DNA of 50,951 bases from CAWFKW01 sp964568655 (GCA_964568655.1 CAZMRG010000007.1:1-50951); one strand, 5' to 3'; positions 16,447-25,152 are shown, counted from the first letter of the stretch. A program made the numbers and translations. Notes: generated by a model not told the origin, from the letters alone.

Positions 16447-16454
16447 CAAAATTA
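16447..16454 (-). promoter_or_regulatory. Candidate -7 element (TAATTTTG on the minus strand)
   Basis: Matches TAnnTTTG and lies 56 bp upstream of the minus-strand propeller gene start at 16391. No -33 TTG at the ideal spacing. Confidence 0.35.
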
Positions 16455-16512
16455 TTTAATTGTATCCGGAATTTCTTTTATTCCAAGTGATATGGAATTT
16501 GAAAATGTTCTC

Positions 16513-16595
16513 ACCTCACCCCGTCCCGATTATCATCGGGTCACTCCTCTCCATATGGAGAGGGGAAGCGCGTCGCAGACGCGCAGGGGAGAGGT
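16513..16595. repeat. Palindromic mini-element (ACCTCACCCC...GGGGAGAGGT)
   Basis: An 83-bp element with near-inverted ends and inner hairpins CCCGAT-tatc-ATCGGG, CTCTCC-atat-GGAGAG and GCGCGT...ACGCGC. Related copies lie at 28348-28422 and around the gap at 40061-40210. The gap 16392-16717 holds nothing else recognised. Confidence 0.8.
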
Positions 16596-16717
16596 AGCTT
16601 TTTTCGGTAAACTTTGCTTTCGCATCCCTAATCTTTATCGTTACTTTTTTCATCATTTAATTTGTCCCTTGAATTTAGATTGAAATTTGATTTGTTTAGC
16701 TAATAAATCAATATAAT

Positions 16718-19531
16718 ATGAGAAACTGGATACTTTTTTTGTTAATCTCGTTAGCGGCAGCTCAGGCTTATTCGGGCGATTACTATTTCTATTACCAGGG
16801 CAAAATGATGGTTATGCACAGGGACAATTCGTACCTTGTTGTGAAATTTCAGCCCGGCTATCCCGAATCAAAATTTAATACGGTTATACAAAAGTATGCG
16901 GGCGCTAATATTGAAAAGAAATCAGAATTTACTCCCGGCTCTTCTAAATCCGGATATGTAATGATCAAACTCAAACAAAGCTTAAGCGAAAATTCTATAG
17001 ATGCGATCAGAACGAATCTTCTGTATGGCGCTGGCGTTCAATCTGTTGGAATGTGTTTCCCGGGAAGAGGGAAAATGAAGCACTACACTACCGATGAAAT
17101 CATAGTAAAATTTAGGAAAAGCGTTTCCTCGGATAGAATTGAAGAAGCAAACAAGTTTTATGGGACAACTATAATCGAAAAAGTTGCAGGCGTTGATAAT
17201 GTTTATTTGCTTTCAATTAAATCAAATGGTGAAGAAGGCGCCGATAATGTTTTTGACATATCGAATAAATATGTTTTGCTGAGCGATATTGTTGAATTCG
17301 CCCAGCCAAATTTCATCAGGGAAGGTATGCTCCTTTCAGAAGATTTTACCACAAAGCCAATCCCGGAAGTCACGCCTCCTCCACCAATGCCAAACGATCC
17401 GTACGTTCCGAACATGTGGCATTTAAAAAACACGGGCAATAATATTCCCGATAACGTTACCGGCATTCCCGGGTGCGATATGAATATGGATTCAGCATGG
17501 GCAATTACAACCGGCGATCCTAATGTTTTAATATCAATTGTAGATACAGGGATTGATACAAACCAGGTTGACTTAAGAGGCAATCTTTGCGACCGAAGTC
17601 TATGGTATGATTTTATAGATAATAATCCCAGGCCATACGACCAGTTTTATCACGGAACAGGCGTTGCCGGCTGCTGCAGCGCAATCGGGAACAATGATAC
17701 AGGCACTGTTGGAACAGCATACAGGTGTAAAATTTTGCCGGTCAGAGTGTTCGGTCCTTTTCCGTATGGATTTACAACCGACCTAATACTTGCAAAAGGA
17801 TTGAACTGGTCATGGCAGCATGGAGCCAGCGTTATAAACTGCAGCTGGGGCGGCGGCGTACCAACGCCGGTAATTACAGACGCCATTCAAAATGCGGTTC
17901 ACCTTGGAAGAAATTTCAGGGGTACGGCGGTATTTGCAGGCGCGGGAAATGATAACATCGATACATTATTATACCCTGCTTCAATGCCGGAAGTGATAGG
18001 CGTAGGTGGACTAAGTCCATGTAACCAAAGGAAAAGCAAAACCAGCTGCGACTTCAACGGAATCGATTCAAATCAATATTGGGGCGCTTCATATGGAAAC
18101 GGACTTTCCGTCGTAGCTCCATGCACATTCATCGGAACAACAGAGCTTCAGATAGGATGGTGCACATGCGGAAACGGCACGTCATGTTCTTCGCCGCTTG
18201 CCGCTGGAGTAGGAGCTTTGATGATCTCAAAGAACGGCAACTTATCCGCTGATTCTGTAAAAATTATTATTGACAGAACCGCTAAGAAAGTCGGTAATTA
18301 TTCATACAACACGCCGATGCAGGATGGATTATGGAATTATGAAATGGGGTATGGAAGAATCGATGCAAAATCTGCTTTGGATATGACGCCTTCAGGACCG
18401 CCAACGGGCAGCGATCTGATCGCCCCTGTAATTACCATTTATCCCCCGGAGTCAGGAGTGTTTACTTCGAACGTATCAGTTTATGCAAAGATAACAGACA
18501 ATATAGCTGTGTCGTCAGGTTCAAACATACCGCGGTTATATTATTACACAGCGCAGAATAATCAGCTTCAGAGCATTAACGGGCTTCTTACATCGGGTAA
18601 TATGTACCAGTTTACTTTTCCCGTGATACCGTTCAGCATGAGCTTATATTATTATATCGCGGCGCAGGATAATAATTCAAATGTAGTGACGTATCCATTG
18701 GGCGGAAGAGGCCCTAATCCGCCGGGAACAACCCGCCCTGCAAAGCTTATGTATTTACGCAACACTTCTACGTATGATACAGGTTTTATAGCGACCGATG
18801 TTCCTATAAATATCAACGCGCAGCGTGAAACAACTTATGTTTCAACTTTTCATAACCCGGTAAGTAAAACTGTGCTTGACGTTGATTGCTGGGTAAATAT
18901 AAACCATAATTATGATGCCGATCTTACTATTTCACTTGTTTCGCCGCAGGGAACAGAGATCGTGCTTGTTGCGGGCGTGGGAGGCGATAGCAGCCAGAAT
19001 TATACTAACACATATTTTAATGATGAGGCGACAGTAGCAATTGATAGCCCCGGCGTTCATGCGCCGTTTACAGGGATTTTTAAGCCGCTGCAAAAACTTT
19101 GGTTCTTTGACGGCGAAGGTTCAGGCGGCGACTGGAAGCTTAAGGTTCTTGATAACGGCAGGGGAGACGTGGGTCAAATTATAAGCTGGGGAATGAAAAT
19201 AAGGTATTCATCGGCATCTGATTATATCCAGTATCCTGTAAACTTCGCTCTGGTGCGGAATTATCCGAATCCGTTCAATCCGCAAACGCGAATATTATTT
19301 AACGCGCCGTATACGGCTAATATAAAAATATTCCTATATGATATTACGGGAAGGAAAGTAGCAACAATACTTGATGAACGCCGCGGGCCCGCGCTGGAAG
19401 ATTACGTGGATTTTAATATTAATTCAGTAAAGAATGTCAGCGGCGGGGGACTCGCATCCGGCGTGTACTTCTACACAATGTTAGCTGATAATAATTTTAT
19501 TCAGTCGAAAAAGATGGTGCTGGTCAAATAG
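16718..19531 (+). CDS. Subtilisin-like serine protease (S8) with P-domain and C-terminal sorting domain
   Basis: 937 residues. A signal peptide is followed by two N-terminal segments that each look like half of a propeptide (LVVKFQPGYPESKF and EIIVKFRKSVSSDRI). The S8 triad is Asp276 (IVDTGID), His312 (YHGTGVAG) and Ser489 (GTSCSSPLAAG). After the catalytic domain comes a region of fibronectin-like strands, then a P/Homo B domain (about 690-830; DLTISLVSPQGTEI, GDWKLKVLD), then a sorting domain with NYPNPFNPQTRILF and a final QSKKMVLVK. Cysteines are unusually frequent around the active site. It is probably a secreted or surface-anchored protease. A REP hairpin with a T-tract follows the stop. 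Confidence 0.95.
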   Translation: MRNWILFLLISLAAAQAYSGDYYFYYQGKMMVMHRDNSYLVVKFQPGYPESKFNTVIQKYAGANIEKKSEFTPGSSKSGYVMIKLKQSLSENSIDAIRTNLLYGAGVQSVGMCFPGRGKMKHYTTDEIIVKFRKSVSSDRIEEANKFYGTTIIEKVAGVDNVYLLSIKSNGEEGADNVFDISNKYVLLSDIVEFAQPNFIREGMLLSEDFTTKPIPEVTPPPPMPNDPYVPNMWHLKNTGNNIPDNVTGIPGCDMNMDSAWAITTGDPNVLISIVDTGIDTNQVDLRGNLCDRSLWYDFIDNNPRPYDQFYHGTGVAGCCSAIGNNDTGTVGTAYRCKILPVRVFGPFPYGFTTDLILAKGLNWSWQHGASVINCSWGGGVPTPVITDAIQNAVHLGRNFRGTAVFAGAGNDNIDTLLYPASMPEVIGVGGLSPCNQRKSKTSCDFNGIDSNQYWGASYGNGLSVVAPCTFIGTTELQIGWCTCGNGTSCSSPLAAGVGALMISKNGNLSADSVKIIIDRTAKKVGNYSYNTPMQDGLWNYEMGYGRIDAKSALDMTPSGPPTGSDLIAPVITIYPPESGVFTSNVSVYAKITDNIAVSSGSNIPRLYYYTAQNNQLQSINGLLTSGNMYQFTFPVIPFSMSLYYYIAAQDNNSNVVTYPLGGRGPNPPGTTRPAKLMYLRNTSTYDTGFIATDVPININAQRETTYVSTFHNPVSKTVLDVDCWVNINHNYDADLTISLVSPQGTEIVLVAGVGGDSSQNYTNTYFNDEATVAIDSPGVHAPFTGIFKPLQKLWFFDGEGSGGDWKLKVLDNGRGDVGQIISWGMKIRYSSASDYIQYPVNFALVRNYPNPFNPQTRILFNAPYTANIKIFLYDITGRKVATILDERRGPALEDYVDFNINSVKNVSGGGLASGVYFYTMLADNNFIQSKKMVLVK

Positions 19532-19543
19532 TAATGCCAGCTT

Positions 19544-19577
19544 GTCCCCGCGGAAGCGGGATCTTATATTTTTTTTT
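19544..19577 (+). terminator. REP hairpin followed by T-tract, likely terminator of the subtilase gene
   Basis: CCCGC-ggaa-GCGGG (19547-19560) followed within 8 bp by a run of nine T. It belongs to the REP family and lies 13 bp after the stop codon. Confidence 0.6.
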
Positions 19578-19606
19578 GAAATACCCGACTAAGATGCGTA
19601 AGATTT

Positions 19607-19683
19607 CAGAATTGAGATTTACGATGTGAGACTCAAGATTTGAGAATTGCGATTTGAGAATTGAGATTTGCGATGTGAGATTT
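19607..19683. repeat. Heptamer tandem repeat, class B (GAGATTT-like), 11 units
   Basis: Units include CAGAATT, GAGATTT, ACGATGT, GAGACTC, AAGATTT, GAGAATT and GCGATTT, all in 7-bp register with no indels. It runs up to the end of the small membrane protein gene. Confidence 0.9.
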
Positions 19684-19696
19684 TCAGCTTCAGCAT

Positions 19697-19939
19697 TTAT
19701 TTTGTCCATTTCATATCTTTATCCTGGTACAAATATTCTTCAAATGTTTTTTGGGGGATATTTTTGTCTTTTAAAATTGCTACTACCACCCAGATTATTA
19801 CAATCGGCGAAAAAATAATGAGTAAATAAGTGAATTTTAAAGACACTTCTGTAACAATACTGATCAAATACGCCAGTAAATAAACCATACTGAACCAAAT
19901 AACAAACCACATTGTATTTGAATTTTCTTTTTGGGACAT
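19697..19939 (-). CDS. Small membrane protein, two predicted helices
   Basis: Starting at the ATG at 19939 the product has 80 residues: a polar start (MSQKENSN), two hydrophobic helices (about residues 8-30 and 37-58) and a charged C-terminal tail. It resembles hypothetical small membrane proteins seen in Bacteroidota, without known function. Earlier in-frame ATGs at 19948 and 19954 exist, but 19954 falls in a degenerate REP copy. The composition and topology look real even though there is no clear ribosome binding site. Confidence 0.6.
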   Translation of the reverse strand: MSQKENSNTMWFVIWFSMVYLLAYLISIVTEVSLKFTYLLIIFSPIVIIWVVVAILKDKNIPQKTFEEYLYQDKDMKWTK

Positions 19940-19950
19940 TTTGAGCATTA

Positions 19951-19978
19951 TCATTCCCGGATTGACAGGGAATCCGGA
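19951..19978. repeat. Degenerate REP copy
   Basis: CATTCCCGGATTGACAGGGA followed by ATCCGG is a decayed version of the ATTCCCGC...GCGGGAAT repeat, directly upstream of the small membrane protein gene. Confidence 0.5.
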
Positions 19979-20010
19979 AAGTAATCCATTTAACCTTTAG
20001 CTTGTTAACC

Positions 20011-20062
20011 TTCAGTTTGAGCAAAAAGTTCTCAACTGAAAAAATTTGCGCCTGGCGCAAAT
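20011..20062. other. Two adjacent inverted repeats in the 19940-20306 gap
   Basis: TTCAGTTTGAG...CTCAACTGAA (20011-20040) and a perfect palindrome ATTTGCGCC-t-GGCGCAAAT (20044-20062). They could be a regulator site or RNA hairpins for the minus-strand small protein gene. The rest of the gap holds the heptamer array at 20174-20243. Confidence 0.5.
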
Positions 20063-20173
20063 ATCAGCTCTACACATTCCGATGTTAATATAATTTATAA
20101 CTTAGACGCAGGAATAAGTATCCATATGAAAAGGTAAGCTAAAAGTTAAATAATCTTTTATAGGAAGGGACGT

Positions 20174-20243
20174 TAGATGTGAGAATTGAGATTTACGATG
20201 TGAGACCCAAGATTCGAGAATTTAGATTTGCGATTTGAGATTT
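20174..20243. repeat. Heptamer tandem repeat, class B, 10 units
   Basis: Units TAGATGT, GAGAATT, GAGATTT, ACGATGT, GAGACCC, AAGATTC, GAGAATT, TAGATTT, GCGATTT and GAGATTT are in perfect 7-bp register. The order of words matches the array at 19607-19683. Confidence 0.9.
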
Positions 20244-20306
20244 TCTTTTTACGTTTTACATTTTTACGTTTGCCTTTTCACTTCTGCCTTCTGCTTTTTA
20301 GCCTTT

Positions 20307-21644
20307 TTAATACAGCTTATCGCCCAGAACCGTTTCCATTTTATATGTATTAACTGCGTAATCTATATTCGCTTTTAGGAGAAGCAGCCTGCTTTCAGAT
20401 ACGGTGGTGGCCGCGTCAAGCAGGTCAAGATTTGTAATAGCGCCTTCCCTGAAATTTATCTCAGCAAGCGAATACGCTTTTTCAGCCTGCTCAAGCTGCA
20501 GCTTAAACTGGTCCAGCTTCTTTTGCGATGCTTTAAGGTTCTCGTTATTCTCAACCACTTCGCTCTCAATTTTTCTTTTCACAACCTCTGTTTCAAAATT
20601 GTCTTCTGTAATTGTGGCGTTGGCGAGCAAAATATTATTCTTGTTCCTTCCGGCATCGAATATAGGTAGTGTTAAGCCTATACCCGCCGCAAAATTTGCA
20701 GTAAGCGCGTTTAAGTCGGGGATGTATCCGTTTTTCCATCCGCCTGAAGCGAAAATATTTATTACAGGATAATTCTGCGATTTAGTTACATTGTAATGCA
20801 GCTCAGCTAACCTTGTCTTTTCCCTTGCGATGTTCATTTCTTCGCGGTGTTCCGTCGCATAAGAAAAAAGTGAATCTTCTTTTACGCTGATCATTTTTCC
20901 GGCAAGGTCGTTCTTCACATAATGTACGCTGTATGGCGCTTCGCCCAATAATGAGTTTAAAGCCGAACGCTGGATTGTTAACGAAGCCTCCATATCTGTC
21001 TTTTGGCTTTCAACGTTTGAGATGCGAACCTGTGTAGACAGGATTTCATACTGGATGCCGGAGCCTGTCTCCTGTTTTTTCCTCACAAAATCAAGGTGTT
21101 CGTTAAGGTCTTTTAACTGTTCGTCTTTAATTTCCAAAGCTTCCTGTAAATACAGGATAGAAAAGTAAGCGTTAATTGCCGATACAGAAAGCGTTTGTTT
21201 AACCTGTTCCAGCTTCTGTTTTAAAAGAATTTTATTCTCGGTTTCATATTCAACGTTTCTTTCGGTCTTTCCGAAATCAAAAATATTTTCGCTGATGTTT
21301 AAAGAAGCGTTATAATTGTTTTCAGGGAATAGTTTAAAATCGCCGAGTCCGGGAATATCGAAGTCTGATACAGGGCCGATCCTCGTGTAGTTTGCCATAA
21401 TATCAATATTAGGATACCTGCCCGTTTTTGCCAGGTTTATACGGGCGCTTGTTTCGCCGATCACTTCTTCCGATTCTTTTACAGAAGGGTGATTAGCGAT
21501 CACGGACTTAATTATTTCATCAAGCGTAAGCGTATCTGCTGTTAATTGAGTTTTGCCCGCCGGATTTTGCTGGGCATTTACGATATTCAAACTGAATATA
21601 ATAATGACAATAATAATCAAAAGCTGGAAATTTATTTTATTCAT
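20307..21644 (-). CDS. TolC-family outer membrane efflux protein
   Basis: 445 residues with a signal peptide (ending near NAQQNPAG), then two repeats of the OEP domain with long heptad-rich helices (for example ALEIKDEQLKDLNEHLDFVRKK and the matching second-half helix) and strands such as NASLNISENIFDFG and GIGLTLPIFDAGRNKN. It would form the trimeric outer-membrane and periplasmic channel of the tripartite pump. It is the last gene of the efflux operon and overlaps the transporter gene by 8 bp. Confidence 0.95.
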   Translation of the reverse strand: MNKINFQLLIIIVIIIFSLNIVNAQQNPAGKTQLTADTLTLDEIIKSVIANHPSVKESEEVIGETSARINLAKTGRYPNIDIMANYTRIGPVSDFDIPGLGDFKLFPENNYNASLNISENIFDFGKTERNVEYETENKILLKQKLEQVKQTLSVSAINAYFSILYLQEALEIKDEQLKDLNEHLDFVRKKQETGSGIQYEILSTQVRISNVESQKTDMEASLTIQRSALNSLLGEAPYSVHYVKNDLAGKMISVKEDSLFSYATEHREEMNIAREKTRLAELHYNVTKSQNYPVINIFASGGWKNGYIPDLNALTANFAAGIGLTLPIFDAGRNKNNILLANATITEDNFETEVVKRKIESEVVENNENLKASQKKLDQFKLQLEQAEKAYSLAEINFREGAITNLDLLDAATTVSESRLLLLKANIDYAVNTYKMETVLGDKLY

Positions 21645-23259
21645 TAGATATGGCCCTTATTGAGTCTCGTTTTTTCTTTGAATGAAGAAATAGTATAGGG
21701 ATGCCCCCTACAATTGTGATTAAACCGGCGATCAGGAAATCATCATCTACGCCCTGGATGAAAGCCTGTTTATTAACGTCCATCAGGATCATCGCCCGGC
21801 TTTGCGTCTGCGCCTTAACGGGAGCGCTCCCCGCGCTTTTCTCTTCGTAATAATTCATATTTACAACCGCGTTTCTGAGCGCCTGGCTGTTTAGTTGTAT
21901 TGACTCTCCGTAAACCTGCGCGTGATAGCTTACACGTGAAGAAAGAATAGTCGCAAGCAGCGCGACTCCAAAACTTCCGCCAAGCTGCCTTACGATATTG
22001 AACAGGCCCGAAGCCTGTCCCATTTTTGCACGGGGTATTTCCAAAAGCGAGACCGCGCTGAGCGGAGTGAATATCATTCCCAATCCTACGCCTCTTATAT
22101 AAAGTGAAAGCATTATATAGTCATGTTCGGTCAGGTATGATAGAAAACCGTTTATATAAAAACTAATTGCTAGGAGCAAAACCCCGATTATCAATGGCGT
22201 CTTATAACCCCATTTATCGGAAACGGCTCCTATCAATGGAGAAACCGCCCCCTGTATAAACCCGATTGGCAGAAATACCGCCCCTGACTGCAGCGCAGTG
22301 TAACCCAGCGAGTTCTGCAGGTACAGCGGAAGAAGAAATGTGCTGCCGAACATTCCTATCCCGAAAATAAAAAGCGTAATGTTGCTCATCGCGAAATTGT
22401 GGTCCTTAAAAAGTCTGAGGTCTATAAGAGGGTCTTCCACAATAAGCTCAGTCGTAATAAATACGGCCAGCGAAACTGCCGCTATTGCAAAACAAAACAG
22501 TATATACGGAGCCGACCATCCTTCCGAATTAGACGCTGCCGTGCTTTCAGAAAGAGCGTACAGGGTGACAGGGAAAAATATGCTGGCTGAGACAAATCCA
22601 ATAATGTCAAATTTCCTGACAGCTTTGCTTTTATATTCTCTTAGAATAATAATTGTGACAATTATCCCGATAATACCTACCGGCACATTTACGTCAAAGA
22701 TTAGCTGCCAGCTGAAATTATCAACTAAGTAACCGCCAATCAGCGGCCCGAAAGAAACGGACGCCGCGGCTGCAACAGCCCAAAAGCCAAGCGCCATTCC
22801 TCTTTTTTCAGGCGGGAATTCGCGTGTAATTATCGCCATGCCTATCGGCATAAGGCATCCGCCGCCAAGTCCCTGAACGACCCTTGCAAAGATCAGGAAG
22901 TTCTCATTATTCGCTAAACCGCATAAAAATGAACCTAATGTAAATAAAATCAGTCCAAATGAATAGATCTTTTTATAACCAAATTTGTCCGCAAGCCACC
23001 CGGCAGCCGGCAGGCTTAGCGCCATGGCGAGCATATAACCCGTTATTACCCATTCTATTTTATCTATGCTCACGCCGAATGAAGCCATAATTTTAGGCAG
23101 CGCCACGTTTACAATAGTAGCATCAAGAACCGCCATGAATGTTCCCACCATTATGTTGGCAAGTACGAACCATTGGTAACTTTGATGCTGCGGATGAAAG
23201 GATGAATCACGGTTCCTTAAAGCTCTCCTTAGCCTGTGTAATATGTTAACTCGGGCCAT
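21637..23259 (-). CDS. emrB: MFS drug efflux transporter, DHA2 (EmrB/QacA) family, 14 helices
   Basis: 540 residues with fourteen predicted helices. MFS motif A is seen as GWLADKFGYKKIY, the DHA2 N-terminal LDATIVNVALPKI with the membrane Asp is typical of EmrB, and GLGGGCLMPIG follows. Such transporters use proton exchange to export drugs, detergents or fatty acids together with EmrA and TolC. It starts 1 bp after emrA and overlaps tolC by 8 bp. Confidence 0.95.
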   Translation of the reverse strand: MARVNILHRLRRALRNRDSSFHPQHQSYQWFVLANIMVGTFMAVLDATIVNVALPKIMASFGVSIDKIEWVITGYMLAMALSLPAAGWLADKFGYKKIYSFGLILFTLGSFLCGLANNENFLIFARVVQGLGGGCLMPIGMAIITREFPPEKRGMALGFWAVAAAASVSFGPLIGGYLVDNFSWQLIFDVNVPVGIIGIIVTIIILREYKSKAVRKFDIIGFVSASIFFPVTLYALSESTAASNSEGWSAPYILFCFAIAAVSLAVFITTELIVEDPLIDLRLFKDHNFAMSNITLFIFGIGMFGSTFLLPLYLQNSLGYTALQSGAVFLPIGFIQGAVSPLIGAVSDKWGYKTPLIIGVLLLAISFYINGFLSYLTEHDYIMLSLYIRGVGLGMIFTPLSAVSLLEIPRAKMGQASGLFNIVRQLGGSFGVALLATILSSRVSYHAQVYGESIQLNSQALRNAVVNMNYYEEKSAGSAPVKAQTQSRAMILMDVNKQAFIQGVDDDFLIAGLITIVGGIPILFLHSKKKRDSIRAISNE

Positions 23260-23260
23260 A

Positions 23261-24325
23261 TTATTTAACTATTTTGATATCAGCCGACATTCCCGCCGTC
23301 AGTTTATACTCCGAAATATTACCGCCTTCTTCAACGCCGTCTATCGAGATCTTCAGCTGTATTCTTTGAGTTACTTTTGTGAAATTACCGGAAGCGTTAT
23401 TCGGCGGAATAAGCGAGAACTGAGAAGCTGTATTGGAACCTATAAAAATTACTTTGCCGAAAAAGGTCACACCCGGGTATGCATCAAGCGTGAAAAGCGT
23501 TTTCTGGGACTCATGTATGTAGGTCATTTTGGTTTCTTCAAGATAAACTGCGACCCAAAAATTTCTATTATTAGTGATAGTAAGTATTGATTGCCCTGCC
23601 TGTACAATATCGCCGGGTAATAGCCAGCGTTTTGCTATGATCCCGCTCATCGGCGCATAGATACGGGTATTTTTAAGCTGCGTTTCAATAACATGTATCT
23701 GCGCGTCCGCGTTCTGAATTGACGCATTAGAGCTGCCTATCATTGCGCGCGATACCTGCAGCTGTGAATTTGCCGCGTCTATCTGCGCTTTTGAATATTC
23801 GACCGCTTTTTGTAAATGCTGGAACTGTTCCTTTGAAATTACATCTTCTGAATACTGGTTCTTGCCGCGGTTAAAATCCTCCAGCGCTTTGCTGTAATTT
23901 ACATCGAGCGTTTTTATATTTTCCCTGTCTGAATAATATTTTGCTTCAGACTGTATCTTTCCGGCTATAGTCTGTTCTTTCATAGCTTCAGTCTGTTGTT
24001 TCTGAGCCAGAAGATCGGCGCTGTCAAGTTCTGCCAGCAGAGTTCCCTCTTTTACGGAATCGCCCTCAATGGCGTACAGCTTCACTATCCTCCCCATAAT
24101 TTTTGAACTGACCGATACTTCATCCGAATCGATATGTGCATCGTCGGTTGTAACATATTTGGAGTACTGAATATACCAGTAGACCGTCCCCGCTGCTACT
24201 ATTAATATTACCAGTATAAGCGGGATATAAAGTTTTAGTTTGTTCGGTTTTCTTTTGTTATTTCCGGCGGCGTCTTTGATTTTTTCTGCGTTATTGCTAG
24301 CGGTAGTCTCGTTGTTTTCAGGCAT
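23261..24325 (-). CDS. emrA: HlyD/EmrA-type periplasmic adaptor
   Basis: 354 residues. A basic cytoplasmic tail of about 30 residues precedes one transmembrane helix (LKLYIPLILVILIVAAGTVY). The first biotinyl-lipoyl half follows (DDAHIDSDEVSVSSKIMGRI), then a long helical hairpin (residues about 95-200), then the second lipoyl half (IYAPMSGIIAKRWLLPGDIV) and a beta-barrel. It joins the inner-membrane transporter to the TolC-like channel. First structural gene of the pump, 38 bp after marR. Confidence 0.95.
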   Translation of the reverse strand: MPENNETTASNNAEKIKDAAGNNKRKPNKLKLYIPLILVILIVAAGTVYWYIQYSKYVTTDDAHIDSDEVSVSSKIMGRIVKLYAIEGDSVKEGTLLAELDSADLLAQKQQTEAMKEQTIAGKIQSEAKYYSDRENIKTLDVNYSKALEDFNRGKNQYSEDVISKEQFQHLQKAVEYSKAQIDAANSQLQVSRAMIGSSNASIQNADAQIHVIETQLKNTRIYAPMSGIIAKRWLLPGDIVQAGQSILTITNNRNFWVAVYLEETKMTYIHESQKTLFTLDAYPGVTFFGKVIFIGSNTASQFSLIPPNNASGNFTKVTQRIQLKISIDGVEEGGNISEYKLTAGMSADIKIVK

Positions 24326-24363
24326 ATACTTATTTTCTGTTTATTATTCTTAATATCCTTTGT

Positions 24364-24807
24364 TTATTTAGGAAGTTTCTCAAGTATGTTCTTTACTTTT
24401 GCAAGCGATTCGGCAAGAGCTTTCAAATCGGTTATTGATAAATTACCCAGCTTTTGAAATGTATGCTCTCTAAGCGCCTGGTCTACTTCCTTTTTTGTTT
24501 TAAGCCCGCTTTTTGTGAGCTTAATATTTATAATTCTTCTGTCTTTCCCGTCCGATATCCTTTCGGCCAGCCCTGCGCATATTAATTTATCAACCAGGGG
24601 CGTAACATTGGGTTTGGGCATCGAAACTTCCTTGCTTATATGCGACATTGAAAGCGCTCCTGACTTTTCCAGTGCCAGCATTATATAATACGTGCCGGGG
24701 GTGATAAGCGCTTTTATTCCCTTTGCGTTTATTAAAGCCTTAAAAAAAATAGGTTTAATGAATAAAATATTGTCTACAATTGCGCCAATTTCTTTTTGCT
24801 TTTTCAT
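24364..24807 (-). CDS. MarR-family transcriptional regulator
   Basis: 147 residues with a winged helix core: GALSMSHISKEVSMPKPNVT forms the recognition helix region, and the wing is SDGKDRRIINIKLTKSG with the D-x-R-R of the family. MarR proteins are ligand-responsive dimeric repressors. Its position as first gene of the efflux operon suggests that it controls its own promoter and the pump. A palindrome 27 bp upstream is a plausible operator. Confidence 0.93.
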   Translation of the reverse strand: MKKQKEIGAIVDNILFIKPIFFKALINAKGIKALITPGTYYIMLALEKSGALSMSHISKEVSMPKPNVTPLVDKLICAGLAERISDGKDRRIINIKLTKSGLKTKKEVDQALREHTFQKLGNLSITDLKALAESLAKVKNILEKLPK

Positions 24808-24833
24808 TTCAAGATTACTTATTTATTATAATA

Positions 24834-24855
24834 GTTATAAAATATAACAAATATA
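24834..24855 (-). promoter_or_regulatory. Candidate marR operator and promoter
   Basis: A perfect palindrome GTTATA-AAA-TATAAC (24834-24848) abuts a minus-strand TATATTTG (24855-24848) that matches TAnnTTTG. A MarR dimer bound here would block transcription of the pump operon. Confidence 0.5.
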
Positions 24856-24994
24856 TTATATAATCAATTCAAATCATTAGCCATTCCCTCAGCCGGTATA
24901 AAGTGAATATAAAGCAATCGGTTGATTTTACAGAATAAGCCCCCTGTGGCTCTTTCATCAGCGATTATGTTCGAAAAACCGAAAGATGATTTTT

Positions 24995-25137
24995 ATGCAT
25001 AAAAGATATTGGATTGTGCCGCTTGGATGGGATCAAATTCCCGCCTTAAGCATGGGTTTTAAACAAATATTTTCATTAATTTTACTTGTCAAAACTCTTT
25101 CAAAGGTATTAAGGGGGCGTTAAAACCGCCCCCTTTT
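24995..25137 (+). other. Possible untranslated transcript or small ORF ending at an orphan terminator
   Basis: A plus-strand terminator lies at 25113-25137, but no known plus-strand gene precedes it. The only sizeable reading frame is a 42-codon ORF from ATG 24995 (MHKRYWIVPLGW...) to a TAA inside the terminator loop, with a hydrophobic stretch and no recognised family. It could be an sRNA, a small protein or a leader attenuator of the TrmB gene. Low support for any one of these. Confidence 0.3.
25111..25137 (+). terminator. Rho-independent terminator
   Basis: Stem GGGGGCG / CGCCCCC with a 7-nt loop followed by TTTTT. The T-tract is only on the plus strand. It lies 245 bp upstream of the TrmB gene and does not follow any recognised gene. 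Confidence 0.8.
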
Positions 25138-25152
25138 TGTTAGTACTATATC

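Noticed and set aside
16492..16683. Plus-strand frame of 63 codons before the subtilase
   Set aside because: It reads through the palindromic mini-element and has no protein-like features.
19740..20060. 106-codon minus-strand frame
   Set aside because: It lies in another frame of the small membrane protein and continues through repeats; the 80-residue membrane frame has two clean hydrophobic helices.
20307..24807. RND-type efflux system
   Set aside because: The transporter has 14 helices with MFS motif A and is 540 residues, too short for an RND pump.
24880..25110. tRNA gene before the orphan terminator
   Set aside because: No cloverleaf, T-loop GGTTCGAATCC-like sequence or CCA end was seen.
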